A stretch of 64,000 nucleotides of DNA, taken from assembly GCA_017404665.1 (NCBI GenBank), contig JAFRBX010000070.1:21189-85188 (forward strand), in the 5' to 3' direction. Positions 8,033-16,903 of this stretch are shown one piece after another. Positions within the stretch are counted from its first letter, which is position 1, and each line of letters starts with the position of its first letter. The notes beneath the pieces were generated by a model. The model had not been told where the DNA came from and did no database searches. It saw only the letters and a program-made list of their open reading frames with translations. The position numbers and the translations under genes are program-made. This stretch comes from Ruminococcus sp. GTDB lineage: Bacteria > Bacillota > Clostridia > Oscillospirales > Acutalibacteraceae.

Positions 8033-9322
8033 ATGAAAAGAATTATCGCACTGCTGATTATCAGCGTCATGGTTCTGTCACTCGCTGCCTGCGGCGCTGC
8101 GCAGGATGGCGCGACGGCGGATTCCAAGACAAAGTCCTCGGACAAGATTAAGATCGGTTATGTCAACCCGACTACGGGCGCGCTTGCCGGTAACGGCGAA
8201 GGCTGCGACTGGGTCGTCAAGCAGCTCACCGACTATGTCAAGGAGCATCCGATCACCGTCGACGGCAAAGAAAAGGAGATCGAGGTCATCGTGTATGACT
8301 CCGAGTCAGATCAGAACAAGTGCTCTGAAATGGCGCAGAAGCTCTGTGAAGAGGACGAGATCGATCTGATGATCGCGATCCAGACACCCAACACTGTTAT
8401 CCCTGTCGCTCAGGTTGCCGAGAGATACGGCGTTCCCTGTATCGCGACCCAGTCTCCCGTTGACCCGCTGGCACATTCGCTGGACGAGTTCAACTGGACA
8501 TACGACTTCTTCTATGCGCTCGACGAGGTGTATGAGTCCCAGAGAGCGCTGTGGACCGTGGCGGGCTATGCTCCCGGCTCGGGCGCGAAGGTAGGTCTGC
8601 TGTTCGCGAACGACTCCGACGGTACCGCGTGGCACGATCTGTTCACCCGCAGACTGGCTGAGGACGGCTATACCGTCGTCGACCCCGGTCAGTATCCCTC
8701 CGGTACCACCGATTTTACCAACGTTGCCGAGACCTTCAAGAACGAAGAGATCGACGTGATTGCCGGCACCAATATCCCCCCCGATTTCAAAAATTCCTAC
8801 AGCGCCATCATCGCCGCCGGCGTGCAGGTCGGCGCGGTCACTATGGGCAAGTGCGCGCTGCTTCAGAGCGACGTCAACGCGCTGGGCGATCTGGCGGACG
8901 GCATCATGACGCAGGTATGGTGGGCTCCCACCAACCCCTATGTATCCGATCTGACCGGTATTTCCTGCTCCGAGATCGACGAAAAGTATCAGGAGGATAA
9001 CGGTACCATCATGCCCCAGCCTGCGGCATTCGCGTATGCGGGTCTCGAGCTGGCGATCCAGACCTTTATCGCTGCCGGTACGACCGACAAGCAGAAGGTT
9101 TATGATACCATCGGTACCTTAAAGTGCCAGACCATCGTCGGTCCCGTTGACTATTCCAAGAAGATGGAAGGTTTGCCCTACAGCAGCTCTGTGCTGACAG
9201 GCGGCCAGTGGCAGCGCGATGAAAACGGCGAGCTGCAGCTCATCATCATCGACAACAGCCTCTATCCCGATATCCCGCTGACAGGCGAGTATAAAGAAGG
9301 CAACGCGACAACCGCAAATTAA
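8033..9322 (+). CDS. ABC importer substrate-binding lipoprotein, LivJ/UrtA/FmdD-type
   Basis: A 429-residue protein with a lipoprotein signal peptide (hydrophobic stretch, lipobox LAAC, Cys20). The mature part starts KIKIGYVNPTTGALAGNG, the typical opening of type I periplasmic binding proteins of the hydrophobic/amide family, and keeps the I-A-I-Q-T-P-N-T and GVPCIATQSPV strand-loop pairs. It is anchored to the outer face of the membrane and delivers substrate to the permeases at 10873 and 11729. Branched-chain amino acids, short amides, urea or aromatic acids are all possible; the sequence alone does not choose. The gene is followed by its own terminator before the ATPase genes, which would raise the amount of this subunit. 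Confidence 0.85.
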   Translation: MKRIIALLIISVMVLSLAACGAAQDGATADSKTKSSDKIKIGYVNPTTGALAGNGEGCDWVVKQLTDYVKEHPITVDGKEKEIEVIVYDSESDQNKCSEMAQKLCEEDEIDLMIAIQTPNTVIPVAQVAERYGVPCIATQSPVDPLAHSLDEFNWTYDFFYALDEVYESQRALWTVAGYAPGSGAKVGLLFANDSDGTAWHDLFTRRLAEDGYTVVDPGQYPSGTTDFTNVAETFKNEEIDVIAGTNIPPDFKNSYSAIIAAGVQVGAVTMGKCALLQSDVNALGDLADGIMTQVWWAPTNPYVSDLTGISCSEIDEKYQEDNGTIMPQPAAFAYAGLELAIQTFIAAGTTDKQKVYDTIGTLKCQTIVGPVDYSKKMEGLPYSSSVLTGGQWQRDENGELQLIIIDNSLYPDIPLTGEYKEGNATTAN

Positions 9323-9336
9323 CAAAGAAACAACCG

Positions 9337-9373
9337 AGCGCCGGACGCATCACTGGATACTCCGGCGCTTTTT
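9337..9373 (+). terminator. Intra-operon terminator after the binding-protein gene
   Basis: AGCGCCGGA pairs perfectly with TCCGGCGCT across a 15-base loop, followed by a run of five T. It lies 15 bp after the stop at 9322 and 42 bp before the next gene. Partial read-through would give much more binding protein than transporter core. Confidence 0.85.
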
Positions 9374-9414
9374 GGATTATATTGATATCACCATCTTCAC
9401 AACCCGAGGTCAAT

Positions 9415-10143
9415 ATGGGAAACATTGTAGAATTCAGACATATAGATGCCGGCTACGGCAGGATACAGATCCTCAGCGACCTTTCCTTTGAAGTGGAAGA
9501 GGGACAGGTCTACGGCGTGATCGGACCCAACGGCAGCGGCAAATCCACGATGTTCAACGCGCTGCTGGGCATCATCCGTCCCACAGCAGGAGCGATCTAT
9601 TTTGATAATATCGATATCACCCGTACGCCGCCGCATATCCGCTGTCGGATGGGGATCGGCAGGACGTTCCAGATTCCCCGCCCCTTTGAACATATGAGCG
9701 TGTATGAGAATGTTCTCATAGCGGCGGTTCACGGAACGGGTCAGTCGGAAAAGAAGGCAGGCTATGCCGCAATCGACGCCTTGAAGCTCACGGGATTGTA
9801 TGAAAAACGCGAGCTGCTTTCGGGCGAATTGCCTTTGCTCGACAGAAAGCGGCTGGAGGTAGCGCGCGCTATCGGTACTCAGCCTAAGCTGCTGCTGCTC
9901 GACGAGGTAGCAGCGGGACTGACCGACGCCGAGGTCAAGGATATGATGAAGCTGGTCAAGGGGCTGAAGGATTCCGGCTATTCGATCATCTGGATCGAGC
10001 ATATCATCCAGACGATGCTGGGTTCTACCGACCGGCTGATGTGTATGGCTCAGGGAAGCTCTGTGATCGAGGGCGAACCGCAGGAGGTTATCAATTCCAA
10101 GACCGTGCAAACGCTGTATCTGGGGGTGGACGACAATGAGTGA
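9415..10143 (+). CDS. livG: Branched-chain amino acid/amide ABC ATPase, LivG type
   Basis: Starts MGNIVEFRHID. It has Walker A GPNGSGKST, a LivG-type signature region (LPLLDRKRLEVARAI instead of the usual LSGGQ), Walker B LLLLDEVAAGL and an H-loop WIEHII. ATG 9415 is preferred because GAGG at 9405-9408 precedes it; an in-frame TTG at 9382 has no such site and lies close to the terminator. It overlaps the next ATPase by 8 bp. Works as a heterodimer with that ATPase under the two permeases. Confidence 0.88.
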   Translation: MGNIVEFRHIDAGYGRIQILSDLSFEVEEGQVYGVIGPNGSGKSTMFNALLGIIRPTAGAIYFDNIDITRTPPHIRCRMGIGRTFQIPRPFEHMSVYENVLIAAVHGTGQSEKKAGYAAIDALKLTGLYEKRELLSGELPLLDRKRLEVARAIGTQPKLLLLDEVAAGLTDAEVKDMMKLVKGLKDSGYSIIWIEHIIQTMLGSTDRLMCMAQGSSVIEGEPQEVINSKTVQTLYLGVDDNE

Positions 10144-10852
10144 CGTGTTGCTCACGATCGAAAAGCTCAGCGTGATGTACGGCGATTTTATCGCCGTGGA
10201 GGAGGCTTCTTTGACTGTTGATGAAGGGCAGATCGTCTCGCTGATCGGTCTCAACGGCGCGGGAAAAACCACCCTGATGTCGGCGGTGATGGGACTGCAC
10301 AAGCCCGCCTCCGGCAAGGTCGTTTTCAACGGTAAGGATATCACCTCCGCGCATACCGACAGGATCGTTGCGCAGGGGCTTTCGCTGATCCCGCAGGGCG
10401 GCAGATGCTTCAACCGCATGTCGGTGCAGGACAATCTGCTGATGGGCAGCTTTCCGAAGACGGCGCGTAAGGGAGCTAAAGAGACGCTCGCGCATATTTA
10501 TGAGCTGTTCCCCGTCCTGAAAGAAAAGATGCGCGATCCCGCCGGCTCGCTGTCGGGCGGTCAGCGGCAGATGGTCGCGATCGGACGGGCGCTGATGGCG
10601 CGCCCGAAATGCCTGATCTTTGACGAGATATCTCTCGGATTATCACCCGCGGTCATAAAGGATATCTACCACCGCATCCGCACGATCAACGAGCTTGACA
10701 AGACCGCCGTCATTCTGATTGAGCAGGATACGCGGCGTGCGCTCAGGATGTCCGACAGCTTTTACGTCATGTTAAAGGGCAGGACCGTGCTCAGCGGCAA
10801 ATCCGACGAGGTGGACGCGGAGACCTTGAAGGACGCATATTTCGGAATATGA
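10136..10852 (+). CDS. livF: Branched-chain amino acid/amide ABC ATPase, LivF type
   Basis: A 238-residue ATPase with Walker A GLNGAGKTT, signature SLSGGQRQMVAIGRAL, Walker B CLIFDEISLGLSP and H-loop LIEQDT. The segment ending in a short tail after M-L-K-G-R-T-V-L is usual for LivF. The start overlaps the end of the LivG-type gene, a sign of translational coupling, and the first permease follows after 20 bp. Confidence 0.9.
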   Translation: MSDVLLTIEKLSVMYGDFIAVEEASLTVDEGQIVSLIGLNGAGKTTLMSAVMGLHKPASGKVVFNGKDITSAHTDRIVAQGLSLIPQGGRCFNRMSVQDNLLMGSFPKTARKGAKETLAHIYELFPVLKEKMRDPAGSLSGGQRQMVAIGRALMARPKCLIFDEISLGLSPAVIKDIYHRIRTINELDKTAVILIEQDTRRALRMSDSFYVMLKGRTVLSGKSDEVDAETLKDAYFGI

Positions 10853-10872
10853 AAACCACAGGAAGATGAATT

Positions 10873-11715
10873 ATGTATTTTATACAGACTTTAGTTAACG
10901 GCTTGCTCCTCGGCGGCTACTATGCGCTGATCGGTATCGGCATGACGATGATTTTAGGTATCGTGAAGCTCACCAATCTGGCGCACGGCGAATTTGTCAT
11001 CATCGGCGCATATATGGCGGCGGTCGTCACCTCGGCGCTCGGGATCGATCCGATCCTATCGTTGGTGATCACGGTTCCGCTGATGTTTCTGATCGGCTTT
11101 GTGCTGCAGTATGTGCTGATCGGCAATGCCATGAAAAAAGGTCCCGAGCCGGCTCTTCTGGTGACCTTCGGCTTATCGATCATCATCATGGACGCGCTGC
11201 GGCTGATCTTTACGGTCAACGAACAGAGCATCTCCACCCCTTACAGTACAAAAACATTTACCGTATTGGGAATCAATATTTCCGTGCTGAATCTGGTACT
11301 GTTCGCGATCAGCATCGTTTCCATATTGCTGCTGACGATGTTTCTGAGCCGCTCCTATGTCGGCAGAGCAATCCGCGCGACCGCGGATGACGCCGAGGCG
11401 GCGGCGCTTTCGGGCGTCAATATCAAGAAGGTTTACGCGATCGCGATGGGCGTTTCCATGGCAAGCGCCGCTGTCGCGGGCTTATGCATTGGCATGAAAT
11501 CCACCTTTAACCCCACCTCGGGCGGCGCGTATTTATCCACCGCTTTCGTTGTCGTGGTCATCGGCGGCATGGGCAGCATCCCCGGCACGCTGATCGCGGG
11601 TATCGTCTTCGGTCTGGCACAGGTCATCGGCGGCGCGAGCTACGGTCAGCTGATCAGCTACGTGATGCTGCTGCTGGTGCTGGTAATACGCCCCAGAGGC
11701 ATTTTAGGAAAGTAG
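10873..11715 (+). CDS. livH: Branched-chain amino acid/amide ABC permease, LivH type
   Basis: A 280-residue membrane protein with about eight hydrophobic segments. It opens with the LivH signature NGLLLGGYYALIGIGMTMI and G-I-V-K-L-T-N-L-A-H-G-E-F, and ends with G-M-G-S-I-P-G-T-L-I-A-G-I, the coupling region that contacts the ATPases. Length is normal for the family. It pairs with the next gene to form the membrane channel. Confidence 0.92.
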   Translation: MYFIQTLVNGLLLGGYYALIGIGMTMILGIVKLTNLAHGEFVIIGAYMAAVVTSALGIDPILSLVITVPLMFLIGFVLQYVLIGNAMKKGPEPALLVTFGLSIIIMDALRLIFTVNEQSISTPYSTKTFTVLGINISVLNLVLFAISIVSILLLTMFLSRSYVGRAIRATADDAEAAALSGVNIKKVYAIAMGVSMASAAVAGLCIGMKSTFNPTSGGAYLSTAFVVVVIGGMGSIPGTLIAGIVFGLAQVIGGASYGQLISYVMLLLVLVIRPRGILGK

Positions 11716-11728
11716 GGGAGGGGACAAT

Positions 11729-12745
11729 ATGCTGAAAAGAAAGTTTACGCCTTCCCATGTGAAGGTGCTTGACTCGCCCCCGATGCTGATCTTGTGTATC
11801 GTGCTGGCCGTGGGGCTGTATATCGGCTGTTTCGCGGGTCTGATCTCCAACAAGGCGATGCGCTACCTCGTACAGATTTTTCTCTACATCACGATGGGTG
11901 AGATGTGGAACCTGCTCTCGGGCTACGCGGGCATGACCAGCCTTGGACAGCAGCTGTATATCGGGCTTGCGGGTTACAGCGTCGCCATGGCGACCTCGCC
12001 GCTGTTTGGATTGCCGCTGTTCGGCGCGCTGCTGCTCGGCGCGGGGATCAGCGTCGTGGTATCGCTCTTTATGTCTCTGATCCTGTTCCGCTTAGAGGGG
12101 ATGTATTTTTCGATCGCGACGCTGGTGGCGGCGGAAGCGTTCTGCATGCTGTTTTTCGCGTGGAAGTTTGTCGGTCAGGGCGCGGGCATGACGATCCGTA
12201 TCAATCCTTATCCGACGCTTCAGGAAATCTGCATCCTGTCTATGACCATCTGCGTGGTCGCGCTGGCGCTGGTATACGGTTTGCTGCGTACGCGCGTAGG
12301 ACTGGGTCTGACCGCGATGCGCGACGATATCACCTCTGCGGCGTCCGTCGGCGTGAACATCTTCAGCCATAAGCTGCTGGTATATGTGATCGCGGCGTTC
12401 TTCACGGCGCTCGCGGGCGGCATCTTCTTTGTCAACAAGGGCATGATCTATCCGGATTCGGGCTTCGGCATCAGCTGGACGATCTCGATGGTGTTCATCG
12501 CGATCATCGGCGGCACGGGAACGGTGAGCGGTCCGATCATCGGCGCGATCATCTATGTGTTTCTCAACGAAAAGCTCGCGGACTATCCCGGGTGGTCAAA
12601 TATCATCTTAGGAACGATTACGATCCTGGTGATCCTGTTTCTGCCCAACGGCATCATGGGAACGCTCCAGAAAAAGCTGCATTTTGAGATCTTTTCGTCT
12701 AAGCGTTTTTCGTTTAAGCTCAAAAAAGCAGCAAAGGAAAAATAA
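11729..12745 (+). CDS. livM: Branched-chain amino acid/amide ABC permease, LivM type
   Basis: A 338-residue protein with eight to nine hydrophobic segments, the LivM motif GYAGMTSLGQQLYIGLAGY near residue 65, and the coupling motif I-I-G-G-T-G-T-V-S-G-P-I-I-G. A basic tail (KRFSFKLKKAAKEK) would lie in the cytoplasm. A ribosome binding site GGGGAGGGGA lies just before the start. It ends the operon; a family A dispersed repeat follows. Confidence 0.9.
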   Translation: MLKRKFTPSHVKVLDSPPMLILCIVLAVGLYIGCFAGLISNKAMRYLVQIFLYITMGEMWNLLSGYAGMTSLGQQLYIGLAGYSVAMATSPLFGLPLFGALLLGAGISVVVSLFMSLILFRLEGMYFSIATLVAAEAFCMLFFAWKFVGQGAGMTIRINPYPTLQEICILSMTICVVALALVYGLLRTRVGLGLTAMRDDITSAASVGVNIFSHKLLVYVIAAFFTALAGGIFFVNKGMIYPDSGFGISWTISMVFIAIIGGTGTVSGPIIGAIIYVFLNEKLADYPGWSNIILGTITILVILFLPNGIMGTLQKKLHFEIFSSKRFSFKLKKAAKEK

Positions 12746-12768
12746 TATCGCAAGATTTATTCAAAATA

Positions 12769-12815
12769 GTCATTGCAAAGCCCTTTTGGGGCTGTGGCAA
12801 TCTCAACCGATTAAA
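12769..12815. repeat. Family A dispersed repeat, short form
   Basis: GTCATTGCAAAGCCC, a short loop, then GGGCTGTGGCAATCTCAACC. The ATTGC...GCAAT ends and the GCCC/GGGC centre can fold into an imperfect hairpin. Related copies occur near 15166, 18435, 19032, 24112 and 41096. Confidence 0.85.
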
Positions 12816-12893
12816 CGAAAAAATACACCGCGGCTTTCGTGATTGCACAGGGAAGATTATTTCTATTTTTGTTAAATATTTCATATTTACATA

Positions 12894-12922
12894 TTGATTT
12901 CACGTTTGATTTGTAGTAAAAT
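12894..12922 (+). promoter_or_regulatory. Sigma-A promoter of gap
   Basis: TTGATT, 17-bp spacer, TAAAAT, 49 bp before the gap start, followed by a good ribosome binding site (TTAGGAGGAAAA). Confidence 0.65.
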
Positions 12923-12971
12923 AACAATGATGTAACATTTACATTTAAAATAATTCTTAGGAGGAAAAATT

Positions 12972-14000
12972 ATGTCAGTAAAAGTTGCTATTAACGGCTT
13001 TGGCCGTATCGGTCGTCTGGCTTTCCGTCAGATGTTCGGTGCTGAGGGTTACGATGTAGTTGCTATCAACGATCTGACCAACCCTGCTATGCTCGCGAAC
13101 CTGCTGAAGTATGACACCGCTCAGAAGGGCTATTGCGGCGTGATCGGCGAAGGTCTGCACACTGTCGAGGCGGGCGAGAACTCCATTATCGTTGACGGTA
13201 AGGAGATCACCATCTACGCTGAGGCTGACGCTTCCAAGCTGCCTTGGGGCGAGATCGGCGTAGACGTAGTGCTCGAGTGCACCGGCTTCTATTGCTCTAA
13301 GGCAAAGAGCCAGGCTCACATCGACGCCGGCGCCAAGAAGGTTGTTATCTCCGCTCCCGCGGGCAACGACCTCAAGACCATCGTTTTCAGCGTTAACGAG
13401 GACACCCTGACCGCTGAGGACACCATCATCTCCGCTGCTTCCTGCACTACTAACTGCCTCGCTCCCATGGCGGACACCCTCAACAAGTATGCTCCCATCC
13501 AGACCGGTATCATGTGCACCGTACACGCATACACCGGCGATCAGATGATCCTGGACGGCCCGCATCGCAAGGGCGACATGAGACGTGCCCGTGCAGGCGC
13601 CTGCAACATCGTTCCCAACTCCACCGGCGCTGCGAAGGCGATCGGTCTGGTTATCCCTGAGCTGAACGGCAAGCTCATCGGCGCTGCGCAGCGTGTTCCG
13701 GTATGCACCGGCTCCACCACCATCCTGACCGCAGTTGTCAAGGGCAAGGACGTCACCAAAGAGGGCATCAACGCCGCTATGAAGGCTGCCGCTTCCGACA
13801 GCTTCGGCTACAACGAGGATCCGATCGTGTCTTCTGACGTTATCGGCATGCGTTACGGCTCGCTGTTCGATGCGACCCAGACCATGGTATCCCCGATCGG
13901 CGACGATCTGTATGAGGTTCAGGTGGTTTCTTGGTATGATAACGAGAACTCCTACACTTCTCAGATGGTCCGCACCATCAAGTATTTTGCTGAGCTGTAA
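12972..14000 (+). CDS. gap: Glyceraldehyde-3-phosphate dehydrogenase
   Basis: A 342-residue type I GAPDH that oxidises and phosphorylates glyceraldehyde 3-phosphate with NAD in glycolysis, in the cytoplasm. It shows the N-terminal Rossmann motif [17 protein letters not shown], the catalytic-cysteine signature [12 protein letters not shown], and the C-terminal [17 protein letters not shown]. Full length for the family. Codon use is strongly biased towards GCT/GTT/CTG, as in a highly expressed gene. It stands alone, with its own promoter and a downstream hairpin. Confidence 0.98.
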   Translation: MSVKVAINGFGRIGRLAFRQMFGAEGYDVVAINDLTNPAMLANLLKYDTAQKGYCGVIGEGLHTVEAGENSIIVDGKEITIYAEADASKLPWGEIGVDVVLECTGFYCSKAKSQAHIDAGAKKVVISAPAGNDLKTIVFSVNEDTLTAEDTIISAASCTTNCLAPMADTLNKYAPIQTGIMCTVHAYTGDQMILDGPHRKGDMRRARAGACNIVPNSTGAAKAIGLVIPELNGKLIGAAQRVPVCTGSTTILTAVVKGKDVTKEGINAAMKAAASDSFGYNEDPIVSSDVIGMRYGSLFDATQTMVSPIGDDLYEVQVVSWYDNENSYTSQMVRTIKYFAEL

Positions 14001-14103
14001 TCTGATCGTTCAAGGTTATACTCAGTTGCCGAGGCGGGACATGCCGTTTGAGAATCCGGCTTACGGAGTGTTTTGCCAAAGCAAAAAAATAAATCGCCAA
14101 ATC

Positions 14104-14133
14104 GCGGCTGTACTTTCGGGTGCAGCCGCTTTG
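14104..14133 (+). terminator. Terminator after gap
   Basis: GCGGCTG pairs with CAGCCGC across a 12-base loop, followed by TTTGT. It lies about 100 bp downstream of the gap stop codon. Confidence 0.6.
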
Positions 14134-14187
14134 TGCGTCTCTCCGGAATATTCCGGCAGAGAGTTTGAGAATACCAAACAAATTTTA

Positions 14188-14216
14188 TTGACAAAAATTT
14201 CCCGTTAGTGTATAAT
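14188..14216 (+). promoter_or_regulatory. Consensus sigma-A promoter of the amino acid importer
   Basis: Exact TTGACA, 17-bp spacer, exact TATAAT, 70 bp before the binding-protein start at 14286. It is the only perfect consensus promoter noticed in the window. Confidence 0.9.
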
Positions 14217-14285
14217 TTTCAAGGTTGCTTTATTTTGAGCGATTTATTACATTAAAACATTAAAACGAGAAAAGGAGAAACCATT

Positions 14286-15071
14286 ATGAAAAAAGTATTA
14301 GCACTGATCTTAGCTATCGCTATGATCGCTTCCGTCGCTATGCTGACCGGCTGCGGCGAAAACTCCGGCGAGGGTAATGAGGTCGAGGTCAACACCGACG
14401 ATGCAAAGACCTATATCATCTACTCCGACAACGCATTCGCTCCCTTCGAGTATCTTGATACCGAGACCAACACCTATGTAGGCGTTGATATGGATCTGAT
14501 GGCTGCTATCGCCGAGGATCAGGGCATCAGCTACGAGATGCACAACGAGGGCTTCGACGCTTCTATGGGCGCTGTCCAGAGCGGTCAGGCTGACGCGATG
14601 ATCGCCGGTATGACCATCACCGACGAGCGTAAAGAGACCTTCGATTTCTCCGACGCATATTTTGACGACGGTCAGGTCATCGTTGCCAAGGCAGGCACCA
14701 CCCTCGAAGACCTCAACGGCAAGACTGTTGCTGCCAAGACCTCTACCGTAGGCGGCGAGTATGCCGAGTCCATCAAGGATGAGTACGGCTTCACCATCAA
14801 CTACTATGAGGGCTCCGACAACATGTATCAGGCAGTTCTGACCGGTACCGACGTAGCTTGTGTCGAGGACTTCTCCGTTATCGGTTACGCGATCAAGTCC
14901 GGTGAGGTCGACCTCGAGATCGTCTCCGAGGAGCCTGCTAACGTTAAGGGCTATGGCTTTGCTGTTCAGAAGGGCAAGAACCCCGAGCTGATCGAGAAGT
15001 TCAACGCAGGTCTTGCGAACATCAAGGCGAGCGGCAAGTACGACGAGATTCTCGCTAAGTACGGTTATTGA
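14286..15071 (+). CDS. Polar amino acid ABC importer, substrate-binding lipoprotein
   Basis: A 261-residue protein with a lipoprotein signal (lipobox LTGC, Cys23) and a type II binding-protein fold of the HisJ/GlnH family: DNAFAPFEYLD at the start, then G-V-D-M-D-L-M, AMIAGMTITDERKETFDFS and a C-terminal K-Y-D-E-I-L-A-K-Y-G. It collects a polar amino acid outside the membrane for the permease at 15412 and ATPase at 16101. Codon use is biased as in gap, which fits the consensus promoter. A hairpin and a repeat insertion separate it from the permease. Confidence 0.92.
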   Translation: MKKVLALILAIAMIASVAMLTGCGENSGEGNEVEVNTDDAKTYIIYSDNAFAPFEYLDTETNTYVGVDMDLMAAIAEDQGISYEMHNEGFDASMGAVQSGQADAMIAGMTITDERKETFDFSDAYFDDGQVIVAKAGTTLEDLNGKTVAAKTSTVGGEYAESIKDEYGFTINYYEGSDNMYQAVLTGTDVACVEDFSVIGYAIKSGEVDLEIVSEEPANVKGYGFAVQKGKNPELIEKFNAGLANIKASGKYDEILAKYGY

Positions 15072-15123
15072 TCTTTCAGGGAATGATATAGGATTACCCA
15101 AGCTGTAAAATAGTCAAATTCGG

Positions 15124-15153
15124 TTCGGCACGGTAAGGGATTATCGTGCCGAA
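15124..15153 (+). terminator. Hairpin between binding protein and permease
   Basis: TTCGGCACG pairs perfectly with CGTGCCGAA across 12 bases; only a weak T tract follows (TCTATT). It probably limits transcription into the permease and ATPase. Confidence 0.65.
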
Positions 15154-15165
15154 TCTATTACAAAT

Positions 15166-15353
15166 CGTCATTGCGAAGCCCATAGGCTCCCTTTCCTAAG
15201 GGAGCTGTCACCCATAGGGGGTCCACGAAAAGCCCCTGCTTTTGGGGAGAGGAGTAGTCACGACGCGAGGTCAAGGCATACCAACCGGATATGCCTACCG
15301 AGCACAGCGAACGACGACGAGACTGAGGGTTCCGGGCTGTAGCAATCTCAACC
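15166..15353. repeat. Family A repeat interrupted by a family B repeat
   Basis: The left half GTCATTGCGAAGCCC and the right half GGGCTGTAGCAATCTCAACC of the family A repeat are about 150 bp apart here instead of a few bases. The intervening DNA starts with an AGGCTCCCTT...AAGGGAGCTGTCA hairpin and ends near GACTGAGGGTTCC, which looks like a second element type. No gene was found in it. Confidence 0.7.
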
Positions 15354-15411
15354 AATTAAAACGGGTCAAATATCCTCGTATAGGGGAAGTTTTTAAAGGC
15401 AGTTGTAGTAT

Positions 15412-16104
15412 ATGGATTTTGGAAGAGTATTACAAGAAGCGTTACCGATGCTGTTGGAAGGTCTCTGGCTGACAGTCAGGGTCTCGATCATCTCGATCAT
15501 TATCGGCATGGTGATCGGTCTGTTGATGTGCCTGATGAAGATGTCAAAAAACGTCGTTCTCAAGGCGATCGCGAACGTGTATATCTGGATTATCCGCGGC
15601 ACCCCGATGCTGGTACAGGCGTTGATCGTGTTCTTCGGCTTTCCACAGCTGATTCAGATGACGATCAACCCGAATTTCCGCATGGACGCGTACACTGCGG
15701 GCATTATCACGCTGTCGCTGAACGCCGGCGCGTATCTCGCTGAGATATATCGCGGCGGCATCATGGCGGTCCCGAAGGGTCAGTCTGAGGCGGCAAGATC
15801 GCTGGGTCTGTCCCAGAGCAAGACGATGATGAAGGTCGTGCTTCCGCAGGCGATCAAGTTCTCGATCCCCTCGCTGGTCAACCAGTTCATCATCACCATC
15901 AAGGATACCTCGATCCTGTCGGTCATCGGCTTGGCGGAGGTCGTTAACAAGGCGAAGACCTATGTCGGCAGCACTTATGTGTATTTTGCTACCTACGCGG
16001 TGGTCGCCGTGATGTATCTGGTGGTGATCTCCGTCCTGATGATCATCTCCAATTATATTGAGAAGAAGTTAAAATATGAAGCGAAGGGGAAGAAGAAGTC
16101 GTGA
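15412..16104 (+). CDS. Polar amino acid ABC importer permease
   Basis: A 230-residue HisM/GlnP-type permease with about five hydrophobic segments. Key motifs are [18 protein letters not shown], where RGTP is the family hallmark, and the coupling loop [24 protein letters not shown]. The ribosome binding site is weak and the gene follows the repeat-filled gap after the binding protein. It overlaps the ATPase gene by 4 bp (GTGA). Confidence 0.92.
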   Translation: MDFGRVLQEALPMLLEGLWLTVRVSIISIIIGMVIGLLMCLMKMSKNVVLKAIANVYIWIIRGTPMLVQALIVFFGFPQLIQMTINPNFRMDAYTAGIITLSLNAGAYLAEIYRGGIMAVPKGQSEAARSLGLSQSKTMMKVVLPQAIKFSIPSLVNQFIITIKDTSILSVIGLAEVVNKAKTYVGSTYVYFATYAVVAVMYLVVISVLMIISNYIEKKLKYEAKGKKKS

Positions 16105-16850
16105 CCCATATCAATAAAGAAAACAAAAAGGTCGTCGTCACCAATCTTCATAAGTATTTTGACGATCTCGAGGTGCTTACCGGTATCGATGCGACGATAT
16201 TCGAGGGCGAGGTCGTGTGCGTGATCGGTCCCTCCGGCTCCGGCAAATCCACCTTTCTGCGCTGTCTGAACAAGCTTGAGGACGCTACGTCCGGGACGAT
16301 CATCATCGATGGCTTTGATATCACCGACAAGAAGATCAACATCAACAAGGTGCGTGAGAACATCGGCATGGTGTTCCAGCAGTTCAACCTGTTCCATAAC
16401 ATGACCGTTATCAAGAACATCATGATGGCGCCCGTGTCGCTGAAGAAGATGACCAAGGATGAAGCGTATAATAAAGCGATGGAGCTGCTCGATCGTGTCG
16501 GTCTTGCGGATAAAGCGGATTCCTTCCCCGGAGAGCTTTCCGGCGGTCAGCAGCAGCGTGTGGCGATCGCCCGCGCTCTGGCGATGAATCCCGATATCAT
16601 GCTCTTTGACGAGCCCACCTCCGCGCTCGATCCCGAAATGGTCGGCGAGGTGCTGGACGTTATGAAGGAGCTTGCCGCCGAGGGTATGACGATGATCGTC
16701 GTCACTCATGAGATGGGATTTGCCCGTGAGGTCGCGGACCGTGTGCTGTTTATGGCGGACGGCGTGATCTGCGAGGAGGGCACCCCCGAAGAGGTGTTCG
16801 GCAATCCGCAGAACGAGCGCACCCAGGACTTTTTGCGTAAAGTATTATGA
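16101..16850 (+). CDS. Polar amino acid ABC importer ATPase, GlnQ type
   Basis: A 249-residue ATPase with Walker [11 protein letters not shown]-loop VFQQFNLF, signature [16 protein letters not shown], Walker [20 protein letters not shown] and H-loop VTHEMGFA. This set is diagnostic of the polar amino acid uptake family. The GTG start overlaps the permease stop. It ends the operon and a terminator follows 9 bp later. Confidence 0.94.
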   Translation: MTHINKENKKVVVTNLHKYFDDLEVLTGIDATIFEGEVVCVIGPSGSGKSTFLRCLNKLEDATSGTIIIDGFDITDKKININKVRENIGMVFQQFNLFHNMTVIKNIMMAPVSLKKMTKDEAYNKAMELLDRVGLADKADSFPGELSGGQQQRVAIARALAMNPDIMLFDEPTSALDPEMVGEVLDVMKELAAEGMTMIVVTHEMGFAREVADRVLFMADGVICEEGTPEEVFGNPQNERTQDFLRKVL

Positions 16851-16858
16851 TTATTGCG

Positions 16859-16885
16859 GCGGTACACGGGTTGTACCGCTGTTTT
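16859..16885 (+). terminator. Terminator of the amino acid importer operon
   Basis: GCGGTACA pairs perfectly with TGTACCGC across a 5-base loop and is followed by TGTTTT. Confidence 0.85.
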
Positions 16886-16903
16886 GCATTGTAAGGAGCA
16901 AAT

